Origin: JAEZBP01 sp963832725
Lineage (GTDB): Bacteria; Myxococcota_A; Polyangia; Polyangiales; Sandaracinaceae
Assembly (NCBI GenBank): GCA_963832725.1
Contig: CAWHVG010000003.1
Coordinates: 124,001 to 188,000 of the forward strand
Length of the DNA: 64,000 bases
Direction: 5' to 3'
A program made the translations under genes and the position numbers. Within the stretch, counting starts at the first letter, position 1; the number at the start of each line of letters is the position of its first letter. The notes under the pieces were generated by a model that saw nothing but the letters and a program-made list of their open reading frames with translations, ran no database searches and was not told the DNA's origin. Positions 10,091 through 18,132 of the stretch are shown here, one piece after another.

Positions 10091-11056
10091 TCAGGCGTCG
10101 AAGAGACCGATCGCCCAGCGCAGCGTGTTGCGGTCGATGTTGTGCCCCGAGTGCACGATCACGACCTTCTTCCGCGCGAGGTGGTTGCGCAGCTTGTACG
10201 CCGCGGCGTAGGCGGCCGCGGCCGCGCCCTCGGCCACGTTGTGGGTGGTCTCGAGCGTCCAACGGACCGCTTCGCGCATCTCGTCTTCGCTCACCAGCAC
10301 CGTCCGGTCGAGCTGGTCGCGCACGATCTCGAAGGGCAGCTCGAATGCGCAGCGCGTGGCGAGACCGTCGGCGAAGGTGTCGGCGCTCTCGACGCTCACG
10401 ATCTCTCCGGCCTCGAGGCTTTGGACCATCGCGGCCGCGCGTTCGGCCTGCACCCCGATGATCTCGATGTCGGGCCGCATCGTCCGCAGCGCCACGACCG
10501 TGCCGCTGATCAGGCTCCCGCCGCCGATGGGCACGATGATCGCGTCCGCGTCCGGCAGGTCCTCGGCGACCTCCATCGCGTACGTGCCGACGCCGGCGAT
10601 CAGGAGCGGCTCGTTGGCGGGGTGCACGTAGCGCAAGAGCTCGTTGCGCCCGCGCGCTTCGGCCTCCTCGCGGGCCTCGTCGAAGTCGCGGCCGTGGACC
10701 ACCACCTCCCCGCCGAGCGCGTCCATGATCGCGTTCTTCTCGGGGTTGTTGCCCTTCGGGACGTAGATGACGGCCCGCGAGCCGAACGTCCGCGCGGCCC
10801 ATGCGAGGGAGAGCCCGTGGTTGCCGCGGGTCGCGGTCACGATGCCCCTCGCGCGCTGCGCGTCGGTCAGGTTCGCGAACAGGTTCACGCCGCCGCGCAC
10901 CTTGAACGCGCCGATCGGGAGGTGGTTCTCGTGCTTGATGTACGCGTCGAACCCCAGCCGCGCGCTCAGCAGGCTGTAGCGATAGATCGGCGTGCGGTGG
11001 AGGTAGCGGTGGACGACGGGCCAGGCCCTGAGGACGTCGTTGTAGGTGACAGGCAT
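10091..11056 (-). CDS. Threonine ammonia-lyase (serine/threonine dehydratase type)
   Basis: A PLP enzyme of the fold-type II family that deaminates threonine or serine. At 321 residues it is the short catabolic form, without the C-terminal ACT regulatory domain of IlvA. The PLP lysine is in PIGAFKVRGGVN (about residue 54), followed by TATRGNHGLS and the phosphate-binding glycine loop IIVPIGGGSLISG. ATG at 11056 fits the usual N-terminus of the family. It could alternatively be a related racemase or hydroxyaspartate dehydratase. It stands alone, divergent from tRNA-Val. Confidence 0.88.
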   Translation of the reverse strand: MPVTYNDVLRAWPVVHRYLHRTPIYRYSLLSARLGFDAYIKHENHLPIGAFKVRGGVNLFANLTDAQRARGIVTATRGNHGLSLAWAARTFGSRAVIYVPKGNNPEKNAIMDALGGEVVVHGRDFDEAREEAEARGRNELLRYVHPANEPLLIAGVGTYAMEVAEDLPDADAIIVPIGGGSLISGTVVALRTMRPDIEIIGVQAERAAAMVQSLEAGEIVSVESADTFADGLATRCAFELPFEIVRDQLDRTVLVSEDEMREAVRWTLETTHNVAEGAAAAAYAAAYKLRNHLARKKVVIVHSGHNIDRNTLRWAIGLFDA

Positions 11057-11164
11057 CGCGTTCTCGGGTGCGCGCGACGGCTCACCCGCCGCGGACGGCC
11101 GAGGATAGCAGGCCGGGTCACGGTGCGTCATCGAGGTGCGTCGTCCGGTCGCACCGAGACTCGC

Positions 11165-11193
11165 TTGACAGCCGCCTGGGGTGGGGGTAGTTA
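11165..11193 (+). promoter_or_regulatory. Sigma-70-type promoter for tRNA-Val
   Basis: A perfect -35 box TTGACA (11165-11170) is followed after 17 bases by TAGTTA (11188-11193). It lies 38 bases before the tRNA-Val gene on the same strand, a fitting distance for a short leader. Confidence 0.7.
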
Positions 11194-11231
11194 GCGTGCC
11201 TCGCTCGGGCCGGGGAGGCCCATGCGAAAGC

Positions 11232-11303
<72 letters not shown>

Positions 11304-11565
11304 CGACCCCCCGCCGCCGCCGGGATCGCCCGGCGGGCGGCGCGCTCATTCGGTTCGACGTCCGCCCCTCGCGCGCACCTCGCGCGCCGGCAGCGACGCG
11401 ATCATGACCGTGTGGAGCGGCGACACGGGTGCCTCGAACGCTCACCGGCGAGGTGGAGCCTTCGAGAGCACCCTTGTGGCGCGAGGCAAGGCGTTTCATG
11501 ATGCCCGAGAGGCACATTTCGTCCATCCGAAGGGCGTGCACCCTTCCTGCAGGAGGTAGTTAGCC
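11304..11565. other. Spacer and infC leader
   Basis: No gene is visible in these 262 bases. A GC hairpin (CGCCGGG 11318-11324 with CCCGGCG 11329-11335) follows tRNA-Val closely and may end its transcript, although no T run follows. The right end carries AGGAGG (11551-11556), the ribosome site of infC. Confidence 0.45.
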
Positions 11566-12249
11566 ATCGCGAGACCCCGCATTGATCCGCGCCGCCATCA
11601 GTTCTCCGGCCCGCGCACCAACGACCGCATCCGCGTACCCGAAGTGCGCGTGATCGGACCCGAAGGCGAGATGCTCGGCATCATGCCGACCATCGAGGCC
11701 AAGCGCATGGCGCGCGAGAAGAACCTCGACCTCGTGGAAGTGAACCCGAAGGCGTCACCGCCGGTGTGCAAGGTGATGGACTTCGGTCGCTACAAGTACG
11801 AGGAGAAGAAGAAGAAGCAGCAGGCGCGTCAAGGTCAGGTCCAGGTCGAGCTGAAGGAAGTGAAGCTGCGGCCCAAGACCGACGACCACGACATGGACGT
11901 GAAGATCCGTCACGCCCGCCGCTTCCTGGAAGAAGGGAACAAGGTCAAGATCACCTGCCGCTTCCGCGGCCGGGAGATCACCCACCCGGAGACCGCGCAG
12001 CGCCAGCTGGACATCTTCGCCGACGAGGTCAACGATCTCGGCGTCGTGGAGCAGTCTCCGCGCATGGAAGGGCGTACGATGACTTGCATCCTCGCGCCCA
12101 AGCAGGAGATCCGCGCCAAGATCGCGGCGCAGGCGGCGCACGCCGCGCGCGAAGCGGCTCGCAAGGCCAAGGAGCGCGAAGAGCAGAACGAGGCGCAGCC
12201 CGAAGCGCAGAACGAGGCGCAGCCCGAAGCGCAGCCCGAAGGAGAGTGA
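11566..12249 (+). CDS. infC: Translation initiation factor IF-3, AUC start
   Basis: IF-3 binds the 30S subunit and checks start-codon pairing. The protein core (VIGPEGEMLGIMPT, DLVEVNPKASPPVCKVMDFG and the C-terminal VKIRHARRFLEEGNKVK) is unmistakable. There is no ATG, GTG or TTG upstream of the conserved N-terminus GPRTNDRIRVPEVRVIG. The frame is closed by TAG at 11557-11559, and AGGAGG at 11551-11556 points to ATC 11566 (spacing 9), giving ARPRIDPRRHQFSGPRTN and 227 residues. Rare AUU/AUC starts are the known autoregulatory device of infC. ATT 11581 is possible but 24 bases from the ribosome site. The C-terminus has an unusual EAQPEAQNEAQ tail. Confidence 0.95.
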   Translation: MARPRIDPRRHQFSGPRTNDRIRVPEVRVIGPEGEMLGIMPTIEAKRMAREKNLDLVEVNPKASPPVCKVMDFGRYKYEEKKKKQQARQGQVQVELKEVKLRPKTDDHDMDVKIRHARRFLEEGNKVKITCRFRGREITHPETAQRQLDIFADEVNDLGVVEQSPRMEGRTMTCILAPKQEIRAKIAAQAAHAAREAARKAKEREEQNEAQPEAQNEAQPEAQPEGE

Positions 12250-12465
12250 GGGCCCGCTCGAGCCGGGCTCTTTCCCTCGCTCCGCGGCTGCCCTCCGCGG
12301 ACGTGCCTCACCCCGCGGTTTCACGCCTTGACTTCGCGGACGGCACCTCCTAGAACACGCCACCCCGCGCGGGGCCGCGTGCGCGCAGGCCAAGCGCTGG
12401 AGGCCGAGGGGACGTTCCTCTCGGTCCCCGCAGCCGGAAGCTCCGGCCGTCAAGGGAGTGTTGTA
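12250..12465 (+). other. infC-rpmI intergenic leader with hairpins
   Basis: These 216 bases hold no gene. Two hairpins are visible: GCCCG (12252-12256) with CGGGC (12264-12268) followed by TCTTT, and TCCGCGG (12281-12287) with CCGCGGA (12295-12301). This is where L20-dependent leader control sits in other bacteria, but I see no direct evidence for it here. Confidence 0.35.
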
Positions 12466-12669
12466 ATGCCGAAGATGAAGACCCACAGCGGCGCGAAGAA
12501 GAGGTGCCGCCTCACGGGCACGGGCCGAGTACGGCGCGGCAAGGCGGCGAAGAGCCACATGATGATCGGCAAGAGCAAGCGCCGTCTTCGCCGTCTCCGC
12601 AAGAACGACATGGTGCACCCGTCCAACGAGAAGCTCATGAAGCGGCTTCTCGGGGTCGGCGGGAGCTGA
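12466..12669 (+). CDS. rpmI: 50S ribosomal protein L35
   Basis: A 67-residue basic protein starting MPKMKTHSGAKKRCRLTGTGRVRRGKA, with the family's lysine/arginine-rich continuation and final KLMKRLLGVGGS. ATG 12466 follows GGGAG with good spacing. It lies between infC and rplT in the universal order. Confidence 0.96.
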   Translation: MPKMKTHSGAKKRCRLTGTGRVRRGKAAKSHMMIGKSKRRLRRLRKNDMVHPSNEKLMKRLLGVGGS

Positions 12670-12678
12670 GGAGGAGCC

Positions 12679-13026
12679 ATGCCCAGAGCCAAACGTGGGT
12701 TCAAGGCGCGTCGCCGTCGCAACCGCGCCCTCAAGCACGCCAAGGGCTATTACAGCGCCCGCAGCCGCATCTACACCGACGCGGTGGAGCAGGTCCGCCG
12801 CGGGTGGCGGGACGCGTTCCGCCACCGCCGGGCCAAGAAGCGCGAGTTCCGCAAGCTGTGGATCATCCGGATCAACGCGGCCGCGCGTGACCTCGGTCTC
12901 AGCTACAGCAAGCTGATGTACAAGCTCAAGAGCGCGGACATCGCGCTCGACCGCAAGGTCCTCGCGGACCTGGCGCTGCGTGACCCGGGCGCCTTCAAGG
13001 CCGTGGTCGACGCGGCCGCGCGCTGA
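12679..13026 (+). CDS. rplT: 50S ribosomal protein L20
   Basis: 115 residues, beginning MPRAKRGFKARRRRNRALKHAKGYY and containing REFRKLWIIRINAAARDLGLSY, both conserved L20 blocks. L20 is an early assembly protein of the large subunit and in some bacteria represses its own operon. ATG 12679 is 9 bases after the rpmI stop, with GAGGAG before it. Confidence 0.97.
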   Translation: MPRAKRGFKARRRRNRALKHAKGYYSARSRIYTDAVEQVRRGWRDAFRHRRAKKREFRKLWIIRINAAARDLGLSYSKLMYKLKSADIALDRKVLADLALRDPGAFKAVVDAAAR

Positions 13027-13050
13027 GCACCGACTCGAGATCGATCGATG

Positions 13051-13079
13051 TGCCCGCCGCGGCTGTGCCGTGGCGGGCA
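13051..13079 (+). terminator. Hairpin between rplT and pheS
   Basis: TGCCCGCC (13051-13058) pairs with GGCGGGCA (13072-13079) around a 13-base loop. Only TT follows, so it may be a weak terminator, an attenuator for pheST or a processing site. Confidence 0.45.
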
Positions 13080-13101
13080 TTCGTGTCTCCGGAGACCGAC
13101 G

Positions 13102-14289
13102 ATGAGCGAGAACGAGGCCGACGAGAAGCTCCAAGGGGCCATCGAAGAAGCGGACCAGGCGTCGCGAGGGGTGTTCGAAGCGGTCTTCGCGCGGCACCTC
13201 GACCAGGCGAGCTTCGACCTGGGGCCCGACGACGCCATCGGTGCGCTGGCCGCCCACCTGGCGAGGAAGCCGGCGGGCGCGGCCGTGATCGAGTCCGATC
13301 TGCGCCGCGAGAACGCGCGCGTGATCGGACCCAGCGGGTTGCTGACCGAGAGCCTCAAGCTGATGCGCGAGGTCTCGAAGGAGCGGCGGCGCGAGCTCGG
13401 CCAGCGCGGCAACGCGGTGAAGCGTGCCATCGAGGAGAGCTTCGATCGCGCGCTCGCGTTCTTGGCGCGGGCCCAGCGCGAGGCCGAGCTCACCGGCCCG
13501 GCGCTCGATCCGACGCTCCCCGGTCGCGGGGTGCGGCACGGCAGGCTGCACCCGCTCACGCGAACCATGCACGAGGTGCTCGACGTCTTCGTCGCGCTCG
13601 GCTTCGACGTGCAGGAAGCGCCCGAGATCGACCACGTCGCGAACAACTTCGACATGCTCGGGTTCCCGCCGGACCATCCGGCCACGGACATGCAGGACAG
13701 CTTCTTCGTCCGCCGTCCGGATGGAAAGCCCGACCTCGACGTGGTCCTGCGCACCCACACGACGACGATCCAGGTCCATCAGATGCGCAGCCGCAAGCCG
13801 CCGATGAGCGTGGTCTGCCCCGGCGCGGTCTACCGCCGCGACGACGACGCGACCCACTCGCCGATGTTCGCGCAGATCGACGGCTTCGCGGTCGACGAAG
13901 GGCTCACGCTCGCGCACTTGAAGGGCGTGCTGACGGCGTTCGTGCAGCGGCTCTTCGGCGACGAGGTCCCGACCCGCCTGCGTCCGAGCTATTTCCCCTT
14001 CGTCGAGCCGGGCGCAGAGCTCGACATGGGCTGCGTCTTCTGTCGCCCGTGGGAGGGTGACGACGCGCGCACCCACGCCTGCCGCATCTGCAAGGGCACC
14101 GGTTGGATGGAGATCCTGGGCTGCGGGATGATCCACCCGGTGGTCTTCGAGCACATGGGCGTCGACCCGACCCGCTACACCGGCTTCGCATTCGGCATGG
14201 GCATCGACCGCGTCGCCATGCTGCGGCACGGCGTGCCGAACATCCGCCTCCTCTACGAGAACGACGCACGCTTTCTGGGGCAGCTCTGA
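13102..14289 (+). CDS. pheS: Phenylalanine-tRNA ligase alpha subunit
   Basis: The catalytic subunit of the heterotetrameric enzyme that charges tRNA-Phe. The 395-residue protein has an N-terminal coiled coil and the class II core: motif 2 in PGAVYRRDDDATHSPMFAQIDG and motif 3 in FAFGMGIDRVAML. It includes a two-pair cysteine insert, GCVFC...ACRICKGTGW (about residues 313-338), before ILGCGMIHP, a form seen in several Gram-negative lineages and likely to bind zinc. ATG 13102 is preceded by GGAG. The stop overlaps the pheT start as TGATG. Confidence 0.97.
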   Translation: MSENEADEKLQGAIEEADQASRGVFEAVFARHLDQASFDLGPDDAIGALAAHLARKPAGAAVIESDLRRENARVIGPSGLLTESLKLMREVSKERRRELGQRGNAVKRAIEESFDRALAFLARAQREAELTGPALDPTLPGRGVRHGRLHPLTRTMHEVLDVFVALGFDVQEAPEIDHVANNFDMLGFPPDHPATDMQDSFFVRRPDGKPDLDVVLRTHTTTIQVHQMRSRKPPMSVVCPGAVYRRDDDATHSPMFAQIDGFAVDEGLTLAHLKGVLTAFVQRLFGDEVPTRLRPSYFPFVEPGAELDMGCVFCRPWEGDDARTHACRICKGTGWMEILGCGMIHPVVFEHMGVDPTRYTGFAFGMGIDRVAMLRHGVPNIRLLYENDARFLGQL

Positions 14290-16796
14290 TGAAGGCTTCG
14301 TATCGCTGGTTGGCCGAGCTCTCGGGCGTGGACGCGCCGCCCTCCGATGTGGCGGAGCGCCTGACGCGGGCCGGGCTCGAGGTGGAAGAGGTCACCCACC
14401 TCGGGCGCGGGCTCGACCACGTGGTGGTGGCCGAGGTGCGCGCGGTAGAGCGCGTGCCGGACAAGGACAAGCTGCGGCTGGTCACCGTCTTCGACGGGGA
14501 GGGCGAGCGGCAGGTCATCTGCGGCGCGCCCAACGTGCCCCCGCCCGGTGGACGGGTGGTGTTGGCGCGGCCCGGCGCCGTTCTGCCTGGCGACTTCGAG
14601 ATCCGGGAGCGAAGCGTCGGCGGCGTGCGCTCGGCCGGCATGCTCTGCAGCGAGCGGGAGCTCGGCATCGGCGGCGGCGAGGCGGGGATCCTCGTCCTCG
14701 CGCCGGAGGATCCCGGCAAGAGCGGACAAGCGATCGCACACGCGCTCTCCCTCGAGGACACCGTCTTCGAGATCGGCCTCACTCCGAACCGTCCCGACTG
14801 CCTCGGCCACGTCGGGCTGGCGCGCGAGGTGGCGCTCGCGTTCGATGCGCCCTTCGGGGTGCCCGATCCGGGTGTGCCGACCCGCGTGCTCTCGCGGAGC
14901 GAGGACGAGAGCTCGGACAGCCTGTCCTTGCTCGGCGGTCGGGCGAGCCCGGTCGACACGCTCACCCTCGTGGATCCGGCCCGGGGCGTGCCGACGATGA
15001 TCCCGATCCGGATCGACGCGCCCGATCGCTGCCCGCGCTACGCCGGCGGCGTCCTGCACGGCGTGAAGGTGCGTCCTTCGCCGTTCTGGCTGCGCTATCG
15101 GCTTCACGTGCTGGGGCTGCGCGCCATCGACAACGTCGTCGACGTCACGAACATCGTGCTCTTCGAGCTCGGCCACCCGATCCACGCGTTCGATCTGGCT
15201 CGCCTGAAGGGGCCCGAGATCGTGGTCCGGTGTGCCGCGGAGGGCGAGCCCATGCGCACCCTGGACGGCGAAGAGCGCACGCTCACGACCGACGACCTGG
15301 TGATCTGCGACGGGGGCGGACCGGTCGCGATCGCGGGGGTGATGGGCGGTGCCGACAGCGAGATCCGCGCTGACACCACGTCGGTGCTGATCGAGGTCGC
15401 GTACTTCGAGCCGCGGAGCATCCGGCGCACGAGCCGTCGGCTCGGCCTCCACACCGACTCCAGCCACCGCTTCGAGCGCGGGGTCGATCCGAACGGGGTG
15501 CCGTGGGCGCTGCGCAGGGCCGCATCGCTCATGTCCTCGCTCGCCGGCGCGGCGGCGGCGCCCTACGCGCGCGACGTGTACCCGAAGCACGTGGACGCGC
15601 GGCAGATCGATCTCGCGCCCGATCACGTGACGCGGCTGCTCGGCGTGGACGTGCCGCCCGAGCTCGCGCGCGCCGCGCTCGAAGGCATCGGCTGCTCGGT
15701 CTCGCCCGGCGAGACCTCTGGCTGGCGGGTCTCGGCGCCGACCTGGCGACCCGATCTCACCCGCCCCGAGGACCTCGTCGAGGAGGTCGCGCGCGTACAC
15801 GGCTACGACGCCATCCCGACCGCGCTCCCGCGCGTGCTGCCCTCCGGCCGCGGCGTCGCTGCGCGGCTCCGCGCGGCGCGCAGGCTCCGCGAGGCGGCCG
15901 CCGATCTGGGCTTGCTCGAGGCGGTGAACTACGCGTTCGTCTCGCAGGCCGACCTCGAGCGGGCGCGGGTGTCGACCGACGCCGTCGCGTTGGCCAACCC
16001 GCTCTCGGAGGAACGGGCGGTGATGCGTACCTCGCTCGTGCCGGGGCTCCTCGCAGACGTCGCGCGGGCGCGACGCCATCAGGCCGGCTCGGTCACGCTC
16101 TTCGAGGTGGCGCGCCTCTACCGGAAGAAGGAGGGCTCGCCCCTGCCCGAGGAGCCGCTCTCGCTCGCGATTGTCCTGGCCGGCCCGCGGATCGATCACG
16201 TGGGAGAGGCGGGCGAGCACGACGTCTACGACGCCAAGGGCGTGCTGGAGTCCATCCTCTCGGCCGGCGCGGGCGTGCGCATGGAGGCCGTCCTCGACGA
16301 TGCGCTCGACACGGAAGCGCCCCACCTGCACCCCCGCCGCCGCGCGCGCGCTCGCATCGCCGGACACAACGTCGGCTGGCTCGGAGAGATCCACCCGGAC
16401 GTGATCGACGCGTTCGAGCTCGACACGCGCGTCGTCGTGGCCGAGGTCGACGTGGACGCGCTGCTCGTGGCGGTGGCCGCGTCCGGTTTGCCGCAGGCTC
16501 GGGCGCTGCCTCGCTTTCCCGCCGTGGTCCGCGACCTGGCTCTCGTCGTACCCGAAGCGGTGCTCGTGGGCGAGGCCGCCTCGGTCTTGCGCGAGAGCGG
16601 TGGGCCGCTGGTCGAAGACGTCGAGCTCTTCGACGTCTACCGCGGCAAGGGCATCCGCGAGGGGCACAAGAGTCTCGCGTACCGGATCGTCTACCGCGAT
16701 CCGGAGGCGACCCTGACGGACAAGCGCGTCGAGAAGGCCCACGCGTCGGTGGTCCGCGTCGCGGCGGAGCGCCTGGGCGCTTCGATCCGGGACTGA
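14289..16796 (+). CDS. pheT: Phenylalanine-tRNA ligase beta subunit
   Basis: The 835-residue partner of PheS. Domains run in the usual order: N-terminal B1, the tRNA-binding EMAP-like domain (residues about 40-150, VICGAPNV), B3/B4 editing domain (RYAGGVLHGV, then RAIDNVVDVTNIVLFELGHP), B5 (about 400-480), the catalytic-like core and a C-terminal ferredoxin-fold anticodon domain (FPAVVRDLALVVPEAV ... KGHKSLAYRIVYRDPEATL). ATG 14289 shares a base with the pheS stop, so the two are translationally coupled. Confidence 0.96.
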   Translation: MKASYRWLAELSGVDAPPSDVAERLTRAGLEVEEVTHLGRGLDHVVVAEVRAVERVPDKDKLRLVTVFDGEGERQVICGAPNVPPPGGRVVLARPGAVLPGDFEIRERSVGGVRSAGMLCSERELGIGGGEAGILVLAPEDPGKSGQAIAHALSLEDTVFEIGLTPNRPDCLGHVGLAREVALAFDAPFGVPDPGVPTRVLSRSEDESSDSLSLLGGRASPVDTLTLVDPARGVPTMIPIRIDAPDRCPRYAGGVLHGVKVRPSPFWLRYRLHVLGLRAIDNVVDVTNIVLFELGHPIHAFDLARLKGPEIVVRCAAEGEPMRTLDGEERTLTTDDLVICDGGGPVAIAGVMGGADSEIRADTTSVLIEVAYFEPRSIRRTSRRLGLHTDSSHRFERGVDPNGVPWALRRAASLMSSLAGAAAAPYARDVYPKHVDARQIDLAPDHVTRLLGVDVPPELARAALEGIGCSVSPGETSGWRVSAPTWRPDLTRPEDLVEEVARVHGYDAIPTALPRVLPSGRGVAARLRAARRLREAAADLGLLEAVNYAFVSQADLERARVSTDAVALANPLSEERAVMRTSLVPGLLADVARARRHQAGSVTLFEVARLYRKKEGSPLPEEPLSLAIVLAGPRIDHVGEAGEHDVYDAKGVLESILSAGAGVRMEAVLDDALDTEAPHLHPRRRARARIAGHNVGWLGEIHPDVIDAFELDTRVVVAEVDVDALLVAVAASGLPQARALPRFPAVVRDLALVVPEAVLVGEAASVLRESGGPLVEDVELFDVYRGKGIREGHKSLAYRIVYRDPEATLTDKRVEKAHASVVRVAAERLGASIRD

Positions 16797-16815
16797 CCGG
16801 CAGTCCCGCAGGGGC

Positions 16816-16844
16816 TTGAAATCCCTCGCCTTTCGTGGTTATCT
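16816..16844 (+). promoter_or_regulatory. Sigma-70-type promoter for ihfA
   Basis: TTGAAA (16816-16821), 17-base spacer, TTATCT (16839-16844), 25 bases before the ihfA ATG. It suggests that ihfA has its own promoter beside any read-through from pheT. Confidence 0.6.
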
Positions 16845-16869
16845 ACCCCCCGTTCGGAGGGAGCGCTCG

Positions 16870-17271
16870 ATGACCAAGGCGGAGATCGTCGACGCCGTCT
16901 ACGAGAAAGTAGGCGGCTTCTCGAAGAAGGAGGCGGCCGAGGTCGTCGAGGCGGTCTTCGAGACGATGAAAGGTGCCATCGTCGACGAGGCGAACCGTCT
17001 CGCGCTCGAGGAGCTTGGCGAGGGCGAGGAGTCCCGCAAAGTCACCGCCATCAAGATCTCCGGCTTTGGCAATTTCGTCGTCCGCGCCAAGCCGCAGCGC
17101 ACGGGCCGTAACCCGCAGACCGGAGACCCGATCCCGATCTCCGCGCGCCGCGTGCTGACGTTCAAGCCCAGTCAGGTGTTGAAGGGCACGCTCAACCCGC
17201 ACAAGACGGCGATGCCCCGGCCCGCGCGCATCGCGGCGGGGGGCGAGAGCGACATCGACGTGGCGGGCTGA
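16870..17271 (+). CDS. ihfA: Integration host factor alpha-type DNA-bending protein
   Basis: An HU/IHF-family nucleoid protein. It starts MTKAEIVDAVYEKVGGFSKKEA and has the DNA-arm signature RTGRNPQTGDPIPISARRVLTFKPS. At 133 residues it is longer than the usual ~99: about 15 extra residues, ALEELGEGEESRKVTA, sit between the alpha helices and the KISGFGNFVV strand, and a tail of about 20 residues follows the fold. Position after pheST matches IHF alpha in proteobacteria. ATG 16870 has GGAGGG upstream. Confidence 0.9.
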   Translation: MTKAEIVDAVYEKVGGFSKKEAAEVVEAVFETMKGAIVDEANRLALEELGEGEESRKVTAIKISGFGNFVVRAKPQRTGRNPQTGDPIPISARRVLTFKPSQVLKGTLNPHKTAMPRPARIAAGGESDIDVAG

Positions 17272-17457
17272 AGGGCCTCGTGAGGGCGTCGCGGTTGACG
17301 TGAGCCCCGAGGTGGGGATCCTTTCGTCGTTTTGGGGCGGCCAGAGCCCGGAAGGGCCCATGACTGCTCGACGCATCCCATCCTGGCGTCCGACGGCGCA
17401 AGGGACCCGCGGCGACGGGTCGGCCGCCGTTTCGCCCAGCGCTCCAGCGATCCTCCG

Positions 17458-17919
17458 ATGAGCCCGCGACCCCTCCCGGACAAGCTCTTCTTCCGCATCG
17501 GCGAGGTCGCCGAGATCGTCGGCGTGAAGCCGCACGTGCTCCGCTATTGGGAGTCGGAGCTCGGCTGCCTCAAGCCGATGAAGACGCGCGGCGCGCATCG
17601 CCAGTACCGCCGGCGGGACGTGGAGCTGGCCATGCTCATCCGTCAGCTCCTGCACGACGACGGCTACACCATCCAAGGCGTGCGACGCCGCCTGAGGGAG
17701 CTCGGCCACGACCGGAGCGGCGCGCCCCTGCCCGAAGAGCCCGCTCGCGAGGTCCAGCTTCGCGCGGCGCTGCTCGGGGTGCGCGAGGAGCTCTTCGGCT
17801 TGCTGCAGCGGCTCGACGCGATGGAGGCCGACGAGACGCGGGCCCAGGCCGAGCCACACCAGGTGACAATCCGTTCCTCCGTGCCGGCGCCGGCGCGCGT
17901 GCGTAAAGACCGCCGCTGA
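17458..17919 (+). CDS. MerR-family transcriptional regulator
   Basis: 153 residues. The N-terminal winged helix reads FFRIGEVAEIVGVKPHVLRYWESEL, followed by GAHRQYRRRDVELAMLIRQLLHDDGYTIQGVRRRL, the standard MerR DNA-binding and dimerisation start. The C-terminal part is a short helical segment without ligand cysteines. A MerR gene directly after ihfA is a recurrent arrangement in deltaproteobacterial relatives. The start ATG 17458 is 186 bases after ihfA; target genes are unknown. Confidence 0.88.
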   Translation: MSPRPLPDKLFFRIGEVAEIVGVKPHVLRYWESELGCLKPMKTRGAHRQYRRRDVELAMLIRQLLHDDGYTIQGVRRRLRELGHDRSGAPLPEEPAREVQLRAALLGVREELFGLLQRLDAMEADETRAQAEPHQVTIRSSVPAPARVRKDRR

Positions 17920-17993
17920 CGACCGCTGCCGAGAATCCGCTTGCCCCGAACCCAAATGCAGCTAATCTCGCGCTCCCGGCCCGGCCGGATTCA

Positions 17994-18068
17994 CGGGGCG
18001 TAGCGCAGCCTGGTTAGCGCACCAGACTGGGGGTCTGGGGGTCGCTGGTTCGAATCCAGTCGCCCCGA
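17994..18068 (+). tRNA. tRNA-Pro (GGG anticodon)
   Basis: Acceptor CGGGGCG pairs with CGCCCCG. The anticodon stem CCAGA/TCTGG holds CTGGGGG with anticodon GGG, and the T loop is GTTCGAATC. Discriminator A; CCA not encoded. It is followed at once by a strong terminator. Confidence 0.95.
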
Positions 18069-18081
18069 TGATGGACTCGAA

Positions 18082-18119
18082 GGCCGCGGATCCCCCAGAT
18101 CCGCGGCCGTCCTTTTTTT
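18082..18119 (+). terminator. Rho-independent terminator after tRNA-Pro
   Basis: A perfect 10-bp stem, GGCCGCGGAT (18082-18091) with ATCCGCGGCC (18099-18108), is followed by a seven-T tract at 18113-18119. It lies 14 bases after tRNA-Pro and before surE. Confidence 0.9.
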
Positions 18120-18132
18120 GGCGGTGCGGTCG

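Noticed and set aside
8375..11194. Very long plus-strand open frame across the M23 and threonine-lyase genes
   Set aside because: It is antisense to two well-recognised genes, its composition is Arg/Val/Asp-rich nonsense, and it arises from third-position GC on the other strand. Similar long antisense frames at 31997-35446 and 41122-43488 were dropped for the same reason.
18118..18132. Earlier TTG start for surE
   Set aside because: It overlaps the T tract of the tRNA-Pro terminator and adds residues not in the family; ATG 18133 fits the conserved start.
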